DNA from: Alphaproteobacteria bacterium
GTDB lineage: Bacteria > Pseudomonadota > Alphaproteobacteria > Sphingomonadales > Emcibacteraceae
NCBI GenBank assembly: GCA_002401455.1
Contig: NVTE01000005.1
Location: 19,182 to 83,181 of the forward strand
DNA length: 64,000 bases
Direction: 5' to 3'
The position numbers and the translations under genes were made by a program. Each line of letters starts with the position of its first letter. Position 1 is the first letter of the stretch. Shown here piece by piece: positions 30,949 to 42,500 of the stretch. Below the pieces are notes generated by a model that saw only the letters and a program-made list of their open reading frames with translations, was not told the DNA's origin and made no database searches.

Positions 30949-32354
30949 AGCTCTCTTATATCAGTTAGATGGCCGGTTAACGCCGCCGCCGCCGCCATGG
31001 CCGGGCTCATCAGGTGGGTCCGGCCTTTGGGTCCCTGACGGCCTTCAAAATTCCGGTTGGAGGTCGAGGCACAACGTTCCTGTGGTCCCAACTTGTCCGC
31101 ATTCATGGCCAGACAGAGTGAACAGCCCGGTTCGCGCCAGTCAAAGCCGGCGTCAATCAATATCTGGTCCAGCCCTTCTTCTTCGGCCTGCAGTTTAACC
31201 AGCCCTGACCCCGGCACGACCCAGGCATCAACGGCACTATGAACCTTACGGCCCTTGACCACCTCGGCCACGGCCCGGATGTCTTCGATCCGGCCATTGG
31301 TGCAGGACCCGATGAAGACCCGCTCGATAGTCACATCCTGTAATTTTGTTCCCGGTTCCAGACCCATATAATCCAGCGCCCGCATCATGGCTCTTTTTCT
31401 GTCGCCGTCCGGCAGGTCAGCAGGATTGGGCACAACGCCGGTGATCGGCAGGACATTTTCCGGGCTGGTGCCCCAAGTCACCTGCGGGGCGATATCTTCG
31501 GCCTTCAGGAAAATTTCCTTGTCATAAGCAGCACCCTCGTCGGTGGGCAGAGTCTTCCAATAAGACACCGCCTGTTCAAAAGCCCCGCCTTTTGGGGCCT
31601 TGGGCCGACCCATGACATAATCATAGGTCACCTGATCCGGAGCCACCAGACCGGAGCGCGCCCCGGCCTCAATTGACATATTGCACAGGGTCATGCGACC
31701 TTCCATGGACAGGTCCCGGATGGCTGACCCGGTAAATTCAATAACATAGCCGGTGCCGCCGGCGGTACCAATCTTGCCAATGATCGCGAGCGCAATATCT
31801 TTCGCCGTGACGCCCGCGCCCAGGGTGCCGTCCACATCGATGCGCATATTTTTCTGACGGGTCAGGATCAGGGTCTGGGTCGCCATGACATGCTCAACCT
31901 CGGAGGTGCCGATACCGAAGGCCAGAGCCCCGAAGGCCCCATGGGTCGACGTATGGCTGTCACCGCAGACGATGGTCATACCGGGCAGGGTAAAGCCCTG
32001 TTCCGGCCCGACAATATGGACAATACCCTGACGGACATCCATCATAGGAATATATTCAACCCCGAAGTCCGTACAGTTTTTTTCCAGCGCATCGAGCTGA
32101 ATTTGACTGTCTTCCGCATTGATCGCCGTCGCCCGGTCGGCACTGGTCGGTACATTATGATCCGGAACCGCCAGCATGGCCTCGGGATGAGCAAGCCCCC
32201 GCCCCGCCGTCCGCAACCCTTCAAAGGCCTGGGGGCTGGTGACCTCATGAATGATCTGCCGATCAATATAAATCAGGCAATTGGCACCATCCTGTTTTTC
32301 AACAATGTGGCTTTGCCATAATTTGTCATAGAGGGTTCTGGGCTGTTCGCTCAT
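30945..32354 (-). CDS. leuC: 3-isopropylmalate dehydratase large subunit
   Basis: 469 residues. It carries the [4Fe-4S] cluster; its Cys ligands are in [12 protein letters not shown] and in [11 protein letters not shown]. The aconitase signatures [30 protein letters not shown] are intact. It isomerises 2- to 3-isopropylmalate in leucine synthesis. 104 bp separate it from rplS upstream. I saw no leader peptide or attenuator with Leu codons in that gap. Confidence 0.97.
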   Translation of the reverse strand: MSEQPRTLYDKLWQSHIVEKQDGANCLIYIDRQIIHEVTSPQAFEGLRTAGRGLAHPEAMLAVPDHNVPTSADRATAINAEDSQIQLDALEKNCTDFGVEYIPMMDVRQGIVHIVGPEQGFTLPGMTIVCGDSHTSTHGAFGALAFGIGTSEVEHVMATQTLILTRQKNMRIDVDGTLGAGVTAKDIALAIIGKIGTAGGTGYVIEFTGSAIRDLSMEGRMTLCNMSIEAGARSGLVAPDQVTYDYVMGRPKAPKGGAFEQAVSYWKTLPTDEGAAYDKEIFLKAEDIAPQVTWGTSPENVLPITGVVPNPADLPDGDRKRAMMRALDYMGLEPGTKLQDVTIERVFIGSCTNGRIEDIRAVAEVVKGRKVHSAVDAWVVPGSGLVKLQAEEEGLDQILIDAGFDWREPGCSLCLAMNADKLGPQERCASTSNRNFEGRQGPKGRTHLMSPAMAAAAALTGHLTDIREL

Positions 32355-32458
32355 AAAATATATCCATATGAAAAAAGGGACCCGTCCTAAGTCGAGCCCC
32401 TTGAATTCTATGTGAGGCTCTTTAGGTGAGCCCGGATTTTCTTAAAACGTTAAGTTGA

Positions 32459-32875
32459 TCAGGCTTCCTTTGAGGGGGTAATAGCCTCAGTCTTTTTAGG
32501 AGCTGCCTTTTTCATCCAGTCTTTACGTTCCGCAATACGGGCTTTCTTGCCACGCAGAGGACGCAGATAGTAAAGTTTCGCGCGCCGGACTTTACCGTGG
32601 CGAATCACTTCAATGCTGTCCACATTTGGGGAATACAGCGGGAAGATACGTTCAACGCCTTCACCATAGGAAATCTTACGCACGGTGAAGGAAGAGTTCA
32701 ACGCCCGGTTAGACCGTGCGATACAGACACCTTCATAGGCCTGAATCCGTTCACGTGTACCTTCGATAACTTTTACGTTAATCCGCAGCGTATCACCAGC
32801 CGCAAACTCAGGAATGTCTTTTCCCTCAGTAAGCTTGGCAATCTGTGCTTTTTCAAATTTTTCAACAATATTCAT
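32459..32875 (-). CDS. rplS: 50S ribosomal protein L19
   Basis: 138 residues from ATG 32875 ([15 protein letters not shown]); GAGAG lies about eight bases upstream and the earlier open codons are not L19. The core [24 protein letters not shown] and [28 protein letters not shown] is standard. A Lys-rich C-terminal tail of about 25 residues (ending in PSKEA) extends beyond the usual L19. It belongs to the rpsP-rimM-trmD-rplS operon. Confidence 0.96.
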   Translation of the reverse strand: MNIVEKFEKAQIAKLTEGKDIPEFAAGDTLRINVKVIEGTRERIQAYEGVCIARSNRALNSSFTVRKISYGEGVERIFPLYSPNVDSIEVIRHGKVRRAKLYYLRPLRGKKARIAERKDWMKKAAPKKTEAITPSKEA

Positions 32876-32944
32876 AATAGTCTCTCTTTTCGCTGACCCG
32901 CTTATATAGCAAGGGCCTTTAAATTCCAACATCTTTATTTCGCG

Positions 32945-33673
32945 TCATTTACGGGCGCTGATATACTTTTCCCAAAGGTCTGGGCGTCGTTCTTTTGTGA
33001 GCGTTTCTGACTGTTCCAAACGCCATGCTTTAATCTTTCCATGGTGCCCTGATTGCAGCACGTCCGGAATGTCACGCCCTTCCCAAACTTTGGGTCGGGT
33101 GTAGTGGGGATACTCAAGCAGCCCCGATTCAAAACTCTCTTCGGCCAGGGTTTCGGCGGCACCGATCACCCCGGGGATAGTCCGGACCACAGCATCCATC
33201 AACGCCATGGCCGCCACTTCCCCGCCAGACAGCACAAAATCACCCAGACTAATCTCTGTGACATTCCGTGCGTCCAGAACCCGCTCATCCACACCTTCAA
33301 ATCGGCCACAGATCAGCGTTATCCCTTTTTTTGAGGCCAATTCCCGGACCAACTCCTGATCCAGGCTCTGGCCTCGGGGCGACAAATAGACCAATGGCCA
33401 TTCCCCGTCCTCAACATCGTCCGGCTGCTGGGCCACCACATCGTCAATGGCCGCGCCCAGCACATCCGCCCGCATCACCATGCCCGGACCACCGCCCGAA
33501 GGCGTATCGTCCACATTGCGATGCTTGTCGGTCGCATAGTCCCGGATTTGCGCCACATCCATGGCCCAAAGCCCTTTATCCAGCGCCTTCCCCGCAAGGG
33601 AGACACCCAAAGGCCCCGGAAACATTTCCGGAAACAGGGTCAATATCTGTGCTGTCCAAACAGGTTCGGCCAT
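32945..33673 (-). CDS. trmD: tRNA (guanine-N1)-methyltransferase
   Basis: 242 residues from ATG 33673 ([18 protein letters not shown]), one base after the rimM stop. It methylates G37 of tRNAs with S-adenosylmethionine. The knotted-fold motifs are [24 protein letters not shown] and [18 protein letters not shown] longer in-frame extension exists but would overlap rimM by 60 bases. Followed by rplS after 69 bp. Confidence 0.96.
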   Translation of the reverse strand: MAEPVWTAQILTLFPEMFPGPLGVSLAGKALDKGLWAMDVAQIRDYATDKHRNVDDTPSGGGPGMVMRADVLGAAIDDVVAQQPDDVEDGEWPLVYLSPRGQSLDQELVRELASKKGITLICGRFEGVDERVLDARNVTEISLGDFVLSGGEVAAMALMDAVVRTIPGVIGAAETLAEESFESGLLEYPHYTRPKVWEGRDIPDVLQSGHHGKIKAWRLEQSETLTKERRPDLWEKYISARK

Positions 33674-33674
33674 A

Positions 33675-34289
33675 TCATGCCTTATCCGTTGGGTGGGCAG
33701 ATTCCTGATCCTCGCCATAAGCGGCGCGGTCAATCACCAGATAACCCTGTTCAATATTCACTTCCGGAACGAACTGATCCCGGAAAGGATACATCTTTGT
33801 ACCGGAAGCGGGGCCGTTCTGGACATCGTCCAACTGAACTTCCACCAGATCCCCGGCACCAAAATTATAGATCGCATGAACCACCCCGAACGGCGTACCG
33901 TCGGTGTCCCGGGCGATCAGCCCTTCCATGTCCTCATAGTAATAACTGCCGTCTTCTTCAATCTTAGGCAGCTCGTCCCGGGGAACATAAAGCTTCACAC
34001 CCCGCAGGCTCTCTGCCTGATCCCGGTCATCAAGGCCGGAAATCTGACAGGCGTAGCCCACTTTGATCTTGTGCATCAGCGTCACATCGCGCTTTTCGCC
34101 TGTGCTGTGCTGGTCAGGGAAGATGGTGACAGCCCCCCTCAGCAGCACCGCTTCCAGATCATCGGTGAAGACTTTCAGCCGGACCGCGCCCTTGACCCCC
34201 ACAGCCCCGACGATAACCCCGATTGAAATCCACTCGGGACCAATTTCGGGCTCTTCACGCCGGGAATGAACATATTGAGGTCGAGACAT
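33675..34289 (-). CDS. rimM: Ribosome maturation factor RimM
   Basis: 204 residues. N-terminal RimM beta-barrel ([24 protein letters not shown]) and C-terminal PRC barrel (DLEGL-like [15 protein letters not shown] and [22 protein letters not shown]). It assists 30S head assembly with S19. The N-terminus carries an extra charged segment of about 20 residues before the barrel; a later start is possible but none has a better ribosome site. 17 bp after rpsP. Confidence 0.94.
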   Translation of the reverse strand: MSRPQYVHSRREEPEIGPEWISIGVIVGAVGVKGAVRLKVFTDDLEAVLLRGAVTIFPDQHSTGEKRDVTLMHKIKVGYACQISGLDDRDQAESLRGVKLYVPRDELPKIEEDGSYYYEDMEGLIARDTDGTPFGVVHAIYNFGAGDLVEVQLDDVQNGPASGTKMYPFRDQFVPEVNIEQGYLVIDRAAYGEDQESAHPTDKA

Positions 34290-34306
34290 TGCGGATCCTA
34301 CAGGCG

Positions 34307-34723
34307 TCAGGCGTCAGAAGCTTCTTCAGCAGGTGCAGCAGGTGCAGCAGCTTGAGCGGCAGCTTCAGCAGCGGCTTCAGCAGCAGCTTCGGCTTTGGCT
34401 TTTTTCTCTTCGATCCGTTCCAGAGCTTTGGCACCAGCCTTGGCTTTGTTCGGGTTGTTACGGGCTTCGCGTTTCAGCAGGCCAGCAGCATCGAGAAAAC
34501 GGGCTACACGATCAGTAGGTTGTGCACCCTGCTCGAGCCAGTACTTAATCCGGTCTTCAACCAGATGAACACGATCTTCGTGATCTTTTGGCAGCAGCGG
34601 GTTATGGGTACCGACTTTTTCAATATAACGGCCATCACGAGGCGCACGGGCATCGGCAACAACAATACGGTAATAAGGACGCTTCTTTGCGCCACCACGG
34701 GCCAGTCTAATTTTCACAGCCAT
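34307..34723 (-). CDS. rpsP: 30S ribosomal protein S16
   Basis: 138 residues. The S16 core ([39 protein letters not shown]) occupies the first 85 residues. It is followed by a charged and Ala-rich low-complexity tail ([20 protein letters not shown]), a tail style seen in several alphaproteobacterial S16 proteins. On the DNA this tail is a run of GCAGC-type triplets (about 34320-34400), prone to slippage. First gene of the rpsP-rimM-trmD-rplS cluster, 186 bp after ffh. Confidence 0.96.
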   Translation of the reverse strand: MAVKIRLARGGAKKRPYYRIVVADARAPRDGRYIEKVGTHNPLLPKDHEDRVHLVEDRIKYWLEQGAQPTDRVARFLDAAGLLKREARNNPNKAKAGAKALERIEEKKAKAEAAAEAAAEAAAQAAAPAAPAEEASDA

Positions 34724-34909
34724 TGCGGCTAATCCTTTCTTGGTTTTTAAATACAGTTTAGTTTTGTTAGTTTAATTTATTTTAATTTGCCTCAATCGCC
34801 GGCGCTTACGCTTAGGCTTTCCTCGTATTAACTCGGGCGGCCAGTTGGCCTTGCCTCAGCCTCACTGGCTTCGGGTATAGAGTTGATATCGGATGAGATT
34901 ATTCTTTCT

Positions 34910-36277
34910 TTACTTCGGCATCAGGCCTTCCATTCCGGGGGGGAGTTGGCCTGGCAGAGGCATACCGCCCTTGCCGCCCATTTTACCCATCTTCTTCATC
35001 ATGCCCGCCATCTGCTTCTGCATCTTGATCAGTTTGTTCACGTCCTGAACAGTGACCCCGGAGCCAGCAGCGATTCTTTTCTTGCGCGAGGCATTCAATA
35101 ATTTAGGCCGCCCTCTTTCCAGAGGGGTCATGCTGTTGATGATCGCTTCCTGACGTTTCAGAAGATTGTCATCGATATTGGCACTGGCGATCTGTTTCTG
35201 CATTTTGCCAATGCCCGGCAACATGCCCAGGATGCTCGACATGCCACCCAGTTTTTTCATCTGACGAAGTTGGGTCCGAAGATCGTCGAAATCGAACTGG
35301 CCCTTCTTCATCTTCTTGATCATTTTTTCGGCTTCGTCAGCCTCAATAGTCTCCGCCGCTTTTTCCACTAGAGAGACAACATCGCCCATGCCCAGGATAC
35401 GGGACGCGACCCGCTCCGGATGGAACTCTTCCAGGTCCTCAAGCTTTTCACCGGTCCCGACTAGTTTGATCGGCTGTCCGGTCACGGCCCGCATACTCAA
35501 CGCCGCACCACCACGGCCATCGCCGTCCATCCGGGTCAGCACCACGCCGGTGATGCCGATCTGGTCGCTGAACTGCTGGGCCACATTGACCGCATCCTGA
35601 CCGGTCAAGCTGTCCACCACCAGCAGAATTTCGTGGGGGCTGGTCGCATTGCGCACCCCGACAACCTCTGACATCAATGTCTGGTCAATATGCAGACGAC
35701 CTGCGGTATCCAAAATCACCACATCCATGCCCTGAAGCTTGGCGGCGGTCATGGCCCGCTTGGCAATATCAACAGGCAGCTGACCTTCGATGATCGGCAG
35801 GGTCGGCACATCAATCTGCTCGCCCAGAACCTTCAGCTGCTCCATGGCCGCCGGACGATAAATATCCAGCGAGGCCATCATAACTTTTTTGTTGTCTTTT
35901 TCTTTCAGCCGTTTGGCGATTTTGGCGGCAGAGGTGGTTTTACCAGACCCCTGCAGACCGACCATCAGAATCGGCACCGGGGCCACCGCCGCCAGACTGA
36001 TACCAACAGTATCACTGCCGAGCATTTCCACCAGGTGGTCGTTGACGATCTTGACAACCATCTGACCGGGGGAAACCGACTTCATAACTTCCTGTCCGAC
36101 TGCCCGCTCCGTCACGGCGGCGATGAAGTCTTTGACCACGGACAAGGCCACATCGGCCTCGAGCAGTGCGATCCGCACTTCCCGCATAGCTTCCCGGACG
36201 TCGCCCTCTTTCAGAGCACCGCGCCGTTTCAGCTTATCAAATATCCCGCCAAGCTTATCGCTTAAACTGTCAAACAT
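34910..36277 (-). CDS. ffh: Signal recognition particle protein Ffh
   Basis: 455 residues. N domain, then the SRP GTPase (P-loop [15 protein letters not shown] at about 108-122; [24 protein letters not shown]), then the Met-rich M domain ([21 protein letters not shown]), which grips signal sequences and 4.5S RNA. Targets membrane proteins to the translocon with FtsY. Upstream neighbour of rpsP, as in many alphaproteobacteria. Confidence 0.97.
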   Translation of the reverse strand: MFDSLSDKLGGIFDKLKRRGALKEGDVREAMREVRIALLEADVALSVVKDFIAAVTERAVGQEVMKSVSPGQMVVKIVNDHLVEMLGSDTVGISLAAVAPVPILMVGLQGSGKTTSAAKIAKRLKEKDNKKVMMASLDIYRPAAMEQLKVLGEQIDVPTLPIIEGQLPVDIAKRAMTAAKLQGMDVVILDTAGRLHIDQTLMSEVVGVRNATSPHEILLVVDSLTGQDAVNVAQQFSDQIGITGVVLTRMDGDGRGGAALSMRAVTGQPIKLVGTGEKLEDLEEFHPERVASRILGMGDVVSLVEKAAETIEADEAEKMIKKMKKGQFDFDDLRTQLRQMKKLGGMSSILGMLPGIGKMQKQIASANIDDNLLKRQEAIINSMTPLERGRPKLLNASRKKRIAAGSGVTVQDVNKLIKMQKQMAGMMKKMGKMGGKGGMPLPGQLPPGMEGLMPK

Positions 36278-36604
36278 AATGAGTTACTTCTTTATCAATG
36301 ATGAGTTCTATCCCTTTCAGGCAAACTCAAAAATAACATAACACAAACACACCAGTGGGCGAACCTTCGCTGACTGGTGGACATCCTTGGACGCAATTAT
36401 TCTGCATATCCGTGATAGTTGTGCGGAAAATATGGCTAAATTACCCGAGAGTCAAGTTCTTGTTTCCCGAAGGGCAAAAAAATGCCATAAGGTCACAAAA
36501 ATGACATGAGATATCACGACAACAAACTGACTAAATTACTGCATTTCAGTAACCATCAAGTCAACAACCCGGTAATAATACCCAAAAAGGGAAATCTTGT
36601 AAAA
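36278..36604. other. Intergenic region between ffh and the outer-membrane barrel gene
   Basis: 327 bp between divergent genes, so it should hold both promoters. I see a small GGGC/GCCC-type hairpin around an A-run near 36473-36485. I cannot support any specific promoter, RNA or protein gene. Confidence 0.5.
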
Positions 36605-37372
36605 ATGTTTAATCACTTTAAAATCGCCCTGCTCGGAACATCTGTCCTGGCACTGACCAGCCTGACAACGCCACTGGCCCAAGCCGGTGTCGATGGCAAC
36701 CCCTTCGAAGGCCTTTATCTGGGCCTGAATGCCAATTATGCCAAAGTCGGCTCAACCAACAGCTATACTGACCTGGACCCGGACTCTGCCGACAATAACT
36801 TTTTCACCGGCATCGGAGACACGAAAAAAGGCACCGGTTATGGCGGAGCTCTCTATGGCGGCATTGGCAAAAATATTTGGGGCCCCCTCTATGTCAGCAT
36901 TGAAGGATCTCTCGGTCTGGCCGGTGGCAAAGGCACAGCCCAGATCAATACCGTAATCCCCGAACATATCATTCCCGCCGTTGGGACCGAAGGCGAAGAC
37001 GGCTACATCCCGGCTGAAACCATCGCGACTGTGACCGGCACCGACACCATGAAAATCAAGGCTGGATTCGCGTTTGACATCAATACCCGCCTCGGCTTCC
37101 TGGTCTCTGACAAAGTGATGGTCTATGGCCTTGCGGGTTATACCTCAACCAAATATAAATTTAGCGATGCCTCCGGGGATTTCTCCAAAGGGGCTGGCGG
37201 CTACCGTTACGGTGCCGGGTTTGAGATTGGCATCATGGAAGATATTGCCGTTCGCATTGAATATGTCAGAACAGAGCATTCCGCCATCACCTGGGAACGG
37301 GGCCTGGACAGCTTCCGTTTTGACCCCAATAGCCAGGTCTTCAGAATCGGCGTCATCCTTCATATGGATTAA
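36605..37372 (+). CDS. Outer-membrane beta-barrel protein
   Basis: 255 residues from ATG 36605. The signal peptide MFNHFKIALLGTSVLALTSL ends at an AQA cleavage motif. The mature protein alternates aromatic/hydrophobic and polar residues as in an eight-stranded OmpA-like or opacity-type barrel (FEGLYLGLNANYAKVGS; DIAVRIEYVRTEHSAI; and a C-terminal strand VFRIGVILHMD). A glycine-rich loop with acidic residues lies at 55-75. There is no periplasmic OmpA domain. Exact function unknown. The upstream open codons to 36506 are not needed. Confidence 0.8.
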   Translation: MFNHFKIALLGTSVLALTSLTTPLAQAGVDGNPFEGLYLGLNANYAKVGSTNSYTDLDPDSADNNFFTGIGDTKKGTGYGGALYGGIGKNIWGPLYVSIEGSLGLAGGKGTAQINTVIPEHIIPAVGTEGEDGYIPAETIATVTGTDTMKIKAGFAFDINTRLGFLVSDKVMVYGLAGYTSTKYKFSDASGDFSKGAGGYRYGAGFEIGIMEDIAVRIEYVRTEHSAITWERGLDSFRFDPNSQVFRIGVILHMD

Positions 37373-37392
37373 GCCCATAATTATACCCTGAA

Positions 37393-38163
37393 TTAGACAG
37401 GTCCGGGACTTCTGGACTCGGACCTGGCCTCGCCCTCATCGTCCCGGCCTTCAATACCCATCAGCTTCTCGCTGTGAATGACGACATTCTCTTTGACCCG
37501 GTCCATGAAATCTTCCTTGCCCAGTCCACCCTCTATAGCGGGGTGGTATTCCATCACAATAGTGCCAGGCCGGTTAAAAGGGCTGCCCTTCAGCCAGTGA
37601 ACCCCGGTATTGGTCGAGGCACAGATCACCGGAATATCCACATCCTTTTGCAAATAAAATACCCCCGACTTCAACCGTTTGCGCTTACCAACGGGAATAC
37701 GGGTCCCCTCAACAAAGAGCAGCAGGGGGATTTTCTGAGCCAACAGAAACTGGGCGATTTCAGGGGTTTTATCCTTGGCTTCGCCCTTGCCCCGGTTAAT
37801 GGAGATCACCTCCATCTTCTCCAGAACCTGCTTGAAACCGAAAACCCGGAACAGTTCGGCCTTGGCCAGCGCCGTCAGGTTGGGCATCCGCCGATAAGCA
37901 ATCAGGGCCTCCAGGTTACTCATATGTTTGCAACACAGAATGAACCCTTTGTCTGTGGGCAAGTTTTCAATACCCCGCTCTTCGACTGTTATGCCACTGA
38001 TGATATCCAACAGGAAAAATACCGCATCAAACCACATCATGATCGCCCGCCTCATGGGGACCGGAGAGGGCATAAAAGACAGAGGAACCAATACCATAAC
38101 CACCCATAACGGCCCCATAATCCAGAAAATAATGTTAAAAATCAGAGAACGAATATGGCTCAT
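37393..38163 (-). CDS. PlsC-type 1-acylglycerol-3-phosphate acyltransferase
   Basis: About 256 residues from ATG 38163. N-terminal membrane helices (LIFNIIFWIMGPLWVVMVLV) precede the acyltransferase motifs: block I CKHMSNLEAL (HX4E, a variant also seen in alphaproteobacterial PlsC, instead of HX4D) and block III FVEGTRIPVGKRKRL. It would acylate lysophosphatidate on the inner membrane. I set the start at 38163 because a near-consensus promoter (38238-38210) covers the in-frame TTG and ATG further upstream, so those codons could not be translated from it. It converges on the barrel gene. Confidence 0.85.
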   Translation of the reverse strand: MSHIRSLIFNIIFWIMGPLWVVMVLVPLSFMPSPVPMRRAIMMWFDAVFFLLDIISGITVEERGIENLPTDKGFILCCKHMSNLEALIAYRRMPNLTALAKAELFRVFGFKQVLEKMEVISINRGKGEAKDKTPEIAQFLLAQKIPLLLFVEGTRIPVGKRKRLKSGVFYLQKDVDIPVICASTNTGVHWLKGSPFNRPGTIVMEYHPAIEGGLGKEDFMDRVKENVVIHSEKLMGIEGRDDEGEARSESRSPGPV

Positions 38164-38209
38164 ATAATAATGCTCGGTTATCTCAAGGGTCGGGCGAAGA
38201 GTTTCTTGC

Positions 38210-38238
38210 ATTGTATTTATTTCACTGGAGTTTGTCAA
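38210..38238 (-). promoter_or_regulatory. Sigma-70 promoter of the PlsC-type gene
   Basis: TTGACA (38238-38233) and TACAAT (38215-38210) with exactly 17 bp between. Transcription would begin near 38203, leaving a leader of about 40 nt to the ATG at 38163. Confidence 0.65.
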
Positions 38239-38270
38239 AAAAACCCTTTTTCCCTCAAATTCGATTAATG

Positions 38271-38298
38271 TTGACAGTGCATATATTGCTGATATGTT
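38271..38298 (+). promoter_or_regulatory. Sigma-70 promoter of the RND efflux operon
   Basis: TTGACA (38271-38276), 16-bp spacer, TATGTT (38293-38298), about 84 bp upstream of the adaptor gene. It is back to back with the PlsC promoter, 33 bp apart. Confidence 0.6.
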
Positions 38299-38381
38299 AT
38301 CACCGTAAACATAGACTCTGATTCTGCCAAAATACTTTTCGCAAGATTTTAATAACTGACCACTCTGAGAAACCAGACACC

Positions 38382-39596
38382 ATGGCCCCTACACAAGATG
38401 TCAATACCACCGATACCGCTTCCTTTTATAGCCGCTACAAATTCCGTCTCGGCTTTGGTATGCTTATCCTTGTGGCTCTGGCCGGATCGGTATTTTTTAC
38501 CAGATCCGCCGCCCTGGCCAATTTAAATGAAGATCAGATAGCCCGCCAACGGGCGCTGGTGGTCAATACAAGCACAATCACGGCCGTCAGTCAGTATCAG
38601 GTTAAGCAAAAATACGCCGGCAGTATTGTCGCCGGCCGGGAAAGTGATCACGGGTTTGACCAAGCCGGCCTTCTGGTCGAGGTCCTGGTTGACGCGGGCG
38701 ATCAGGTGAAAAAGGGCGACATCCTGGCCCGGCTCGACATGCGCCGCCTGAATGCCCGCGGGCAGGAACTTGAGGCCGCCCTGGCCCAGGCCCGGGCCCT
38801 GAATTTGGAAACCCAGGCCCTGGTTGACCGGGCCCAGGCCAGCTTTGACCGCTATGCGGTTCTGGTCGACAAACAACATATCTCCCAGCAAAAATTTGAC
38901 CAGGTGAAATTTGACCTGATCGCCCTGAAAGCCCGCAAAACCGCGGCCGCCGCCGCCGTGACCGGGGCAGAAGCCGCCCTGAGCAGCCTGGAAATTGACC
39001 GGCAACTTTCGGCCCTGACCGCTCGTTTTGACGGCAGTGTCATTCGCCGCTATCTGGATGAGGGCAGTGCCCTCAGTGCTGGCACCCCGGTGATCCGCCT
39101 GATCGAGGATCGCACTCTGGAAATCCACGTGGGCCTGCCGGCCGCTGCCGCCCTGAGCCTGGTGCCGGGCGAACATCATATCTTTACTATTCACGGGGGT
39201 CAGATCACCACCCGCCTGCGGTCCGTCCTCAGGCGGGTGGATCAGTCGACCCGCACCGTGACCGCCATCTTTGATGTTACCGACAACCCCGGCAACAGCC
39301 GGGCCGGCGACCTGGCCCAACTGGCTATCACGCGCACCATTCAACAGGCCGGTTTCTGGCTGCCGAGCTCCGCCCTGGCGGAAAGTCGCCGCGGGTTGTG
39401 GAGCGCCTATACCTTGAAAGCCGATCAGGGCTCCCCGGACTATGGCACCCTGTCTCGCCAGGAACTGCAGGTGCTCTACACCGATTCCGACCGAGTCTTT
39501 GTTCGTGGCACCCTGCAGGACGGCGACCGGATCATTGCTAACGGCCTTCACCGCCTGGTACCCGGCCAGATGGTCCGCACCCTAGGGGCTAACTGA
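38382..39596 (+). CDS. RND efflux periplasmic adaptor (membrane fusion protein)
   Basis: 404 residues. One N-terminal membrane anchor (FRLGFGMLILVALAGSVFFT), a lipoyl-type half-motif (GLLVEVLVDAGDQVKKGDILARLD), a long alpha-helical hairpin (about residues 120-205) and the second half with the beta-barrel (FDGSVIRRYLDEGSALSAGTP). HlyD/AcrA-family. It couples the RND pump to an outer-membrane channel. Its stop is followed two bases later by the pump start. No outer-membrane factor or regulator gene is next to it. Confidence 0.9.
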   Translation: MAPTQDVNTTDTASFYSRYKFRLGFGMLILVALAGSVFFTRSAALANLNEDQIARQRALVVNTSTITAVSQYQVKQKYAGSIVAGRESDHGFDQAGLLVEVLVDAGDQVKKGDILARLDMRRLNARGQELEAALAQARALNLETQALVDRAQASFDRYAVLVDKQHISQQKFDQVKFDLIALKARKTAAAAAVTGAEAALSSLEIDRQLSALTARFDGSVIRRYLDEGSALSAGTPVIRLIEDRTLEIHVGLPAAAALSLVPGEHHIFTIHGGQITTRLRSVLRRVDQSTRTVTAIFDVTDNPGNSRAGDLAQLAITRTIQQAGFWLPSSALAESRRGLWSAYTLKADQGSPDYGTLSRQELQVLYTDSDRVFVRGTLQDGDRIIANGLHRLVPGQMVRTLGAN

Positions 39597-39598
39597 TC

Positions 39599-42500
39599 AT
39601 GCTGAGCAATCTTTTTTTCCGCAACCGTCGCCTGACGGTCCTGACCATTGGTCTGATCCTGGTCGCCGGATTTTCCGCCCTGTCCACCTTGCCCCGGCAG
39701 GAGGACCCCAGCTTCTCCCACCGCAATGATGCCGTCAACACGCCCTTTCCCGGTGCCAGTGCAGAGCGAGTCGAAGCCCTGGTCACTGAAAAAATTGATG
39801 CGCTTTTAAGTGAAATTGATGAAATAAAACGGCTGCGCAGTACCTCGCGGACTGGTATGTCCATCGTCTCCATCGAACTTGAGGATTCCATCAGTGGCTC
39901 AGAAGCCGAAAATATCTGGTCCCAGATCCGCGACAAAATGAAAGATGCCGAGCGCACCCTGCCCGAGGGGGCCGGAACCCCTTATCTGATCGACCAGGAA
40001 AGTGCCGTCTTTACCTATATGGTCGGCCTGACATGGGACCTGCCCTCAGAACCCCAGCTGGATATTCTGGGCCGGTTCGCCAAGGAACTTGAGCGGATCA
40101 TTTCGCCGATCCCCGGCACCGAAGAAACCAAAGTTTTTGGCGAACTTGATGAGGAATTCATCGTCACCATCGACCCGGACGCCCTGGCGTCTGTGGGACT
40201 GACGGCCCGGGATGTCTCTAATGCCATCGCCCGCTCCGATTCGAAAAATTCCGCTGGCCAAATGCGTGGCTCCCGCCATGACCTGATTCTGGAAGTCGGC
40301 GGCGAGCTGACCTCCGAGGAGCGCATCCGCAATATTCCTCTGCGGCAAACTGACGCGGGGACCTTTCTACGGGTCAGAGACGTGGCAGAAGTTCGCAAAG
40401 GCTTCCGCGAGCCGGTCTATAGCCTGGCCCTGCTTAATGGTGAGCCCGGGATAATAGTGGGCGCCAAGGTCAATAACGCCATCCGGGTTGATCACTGGAC
40501 GGCACGGCTGCAGACCGAAGTTGACCAATTCCGCAAAACCCTGCCCGACGGCATCAAGGTCCAGGTTATCTTCAATCAGGATGTCTATTCCACCAAACGC
40601 CTGTCGAACCTGCTGGGCAATATTCTCATTGGTGCCGTTATCATCGTTCTGGTGATGATCTTCATGATGGGCTGGCGCTCGGCCATTCTGGTGGCCACCG
40701 CCCTGCCGCTGACGGTCTTAATGGTGATGGCCACCTTTAAGGCCATGGATATCCCCCTCCATCAGATGTCGATCACCGGCCTGATCATCGCCCTGGGCCT
40801 GCTGATTGATAATGCCATCGTCGCCGTCGATGAATATCGCAAGGGCCGACGGCTCGGTCATGACGTGGGGATGGCAATCTCAAAAACTGTCAAGCATCTG
40901 GCCATACCCCTGCTGGCCTCAACGGTCACCACCTCCCTGACCTTCATGCCCATTGTGCTGGCCCCCGGCGGCATCGGCGAGTTTATTGGTACCATTGGCC
41001 TGGCGGTGATCATCTCGCTGTTTGCCTCGTTGTTTCTGTCCATGACCATCATTCCGGCCCTGGCGGGATATTTTGACCGGGGCGAATTGCTCCAGGACAA
41101 TTGCAGCATCCTGCAAAGTGGCTACAGCAATGTGGCGCTGCGGGAAAAATACCGCGTCGCCCTGCGCTGGTGCATGGCCCATCCGCGCAAAGCGGTGCTG
41201 CTGTCGATCACCCTGCCCGTACTGGGCTTTATGCTCAGCACCACTTTGGTTCAGCAGTTTTTCCCGTCGGTTGACCGGGACCAGTTCCAGATTCAAATGA
41301 CCCTGCCGCCCCAGGCGAGCCTGGCCGAGACCACCCGCCAGGTAGCCAAAGCCCGGGCCGTCATGGCAACATATCCGGAAATAATAAAGGATTACTGGGT
41401 GGTTGCCGAGACGCCACCGGCGGTATTTTACAATACCTTTCTCAATCAGGCGGGACTGAACAGTTTTGCCGGTGCCTTTATCAACACCATTTCAGAAGAG
41501 GCGACCGCCAGGATCCTGCCCCAGCTCCAGCGCGACCTGATGGCTGCCCTGCCCGATGCCCGTATTCTGGCGATCCCCTTTGAACAGGGCCCGCCCTTTG
41601 AAGCCCCGGTCGAGGTCTTTCTCTATGGCCAGGACCTGAGAATCCTGTCGGAAAAAGGCGAAGAAATCCGCCGCATCCTGGCCCAGACCATCAATGTCAC
41701 CTACACCAGTGCCAAAATTTCCCTGAGCCAGCCCAAACTGGTGTTCATCCCCGATGAAGATGCCGCCGCGGCGGCGGGCCTGACCTTAAACCAGATCGCC
41801 GCCCAGCTGAACAGCAGCCTGGAGGGCCATGTGGGCGGCAGCGTGCTGGAAGGCAATGAAAATCTGCCCGTACGGGTTCAGGTCGGTGGCGAGAATCGGT
41901 CAGACCTGTCCAATCTGTACAATAATTCCCTGGTGGCGGTGGGCGGCAGCCTGGCGGCTAATAACCAGAATCTGTCCGGCGTACCGCTGAGCACTCTGGG
42001 CACACTTGAGCTGGTCCCAGCCTATAATACCGTCACCCGACGCGATATGCAGCGGCTGAATATTCTTCAGGCCCACATCACGCCCTTCAGCCTGCCGACC
42101 ACCACCCTGGCCGATTTCCAGCGGCGCCTGAAGGAGGCCAATTTTGAGCTGCCCGATGGTTACCGCATCGAATTTGGCGGCGAGACCGAAAAACGCTCTG
42201 AATCAGAAGGCAAGCTGTTCTCAACCGTCATGCCGCTCATAGTGGTGATGATGGGCATTTTGGTCCTGGCCTTTAACAGCTTTACCTCGGCCCTGATCAT
42301 CGGCGGCGTTGCCTTCTTCAGTTCGGGCCTCGCCCTGCTGGCAATCTGGCTGTTTGGCTATCCTATGGGCTTTACCGGCATCATGGGCACCATGGGCCTG
42401 ATCGGGCTGGCGATCAATGACAGCATCGTCGTGCTCGCCGCCCTACGGGCCAATGAAAAAGCCCGGGCCGCCGATCCCGAGGCGATCGTTGAGATTGTCA

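Noticed and set aside
32355..32458. Possible leucine attenuator before leuC
   Set aside because: Small hairpins exist but there is no leader peptide with Leu codons and no T-run.
34320..34400. GCAGC-like triplet repeats in the rpsP 3' region as a CRISPR or satellite
   Set aside because: They encode the Ala-rich S16 tail in frame; no spacers.
38523..39551. A 342-codon frame opposite the RND adaptor
   Set aside because: Shadow frame rich in G, Q and P from reverse-complement codons.
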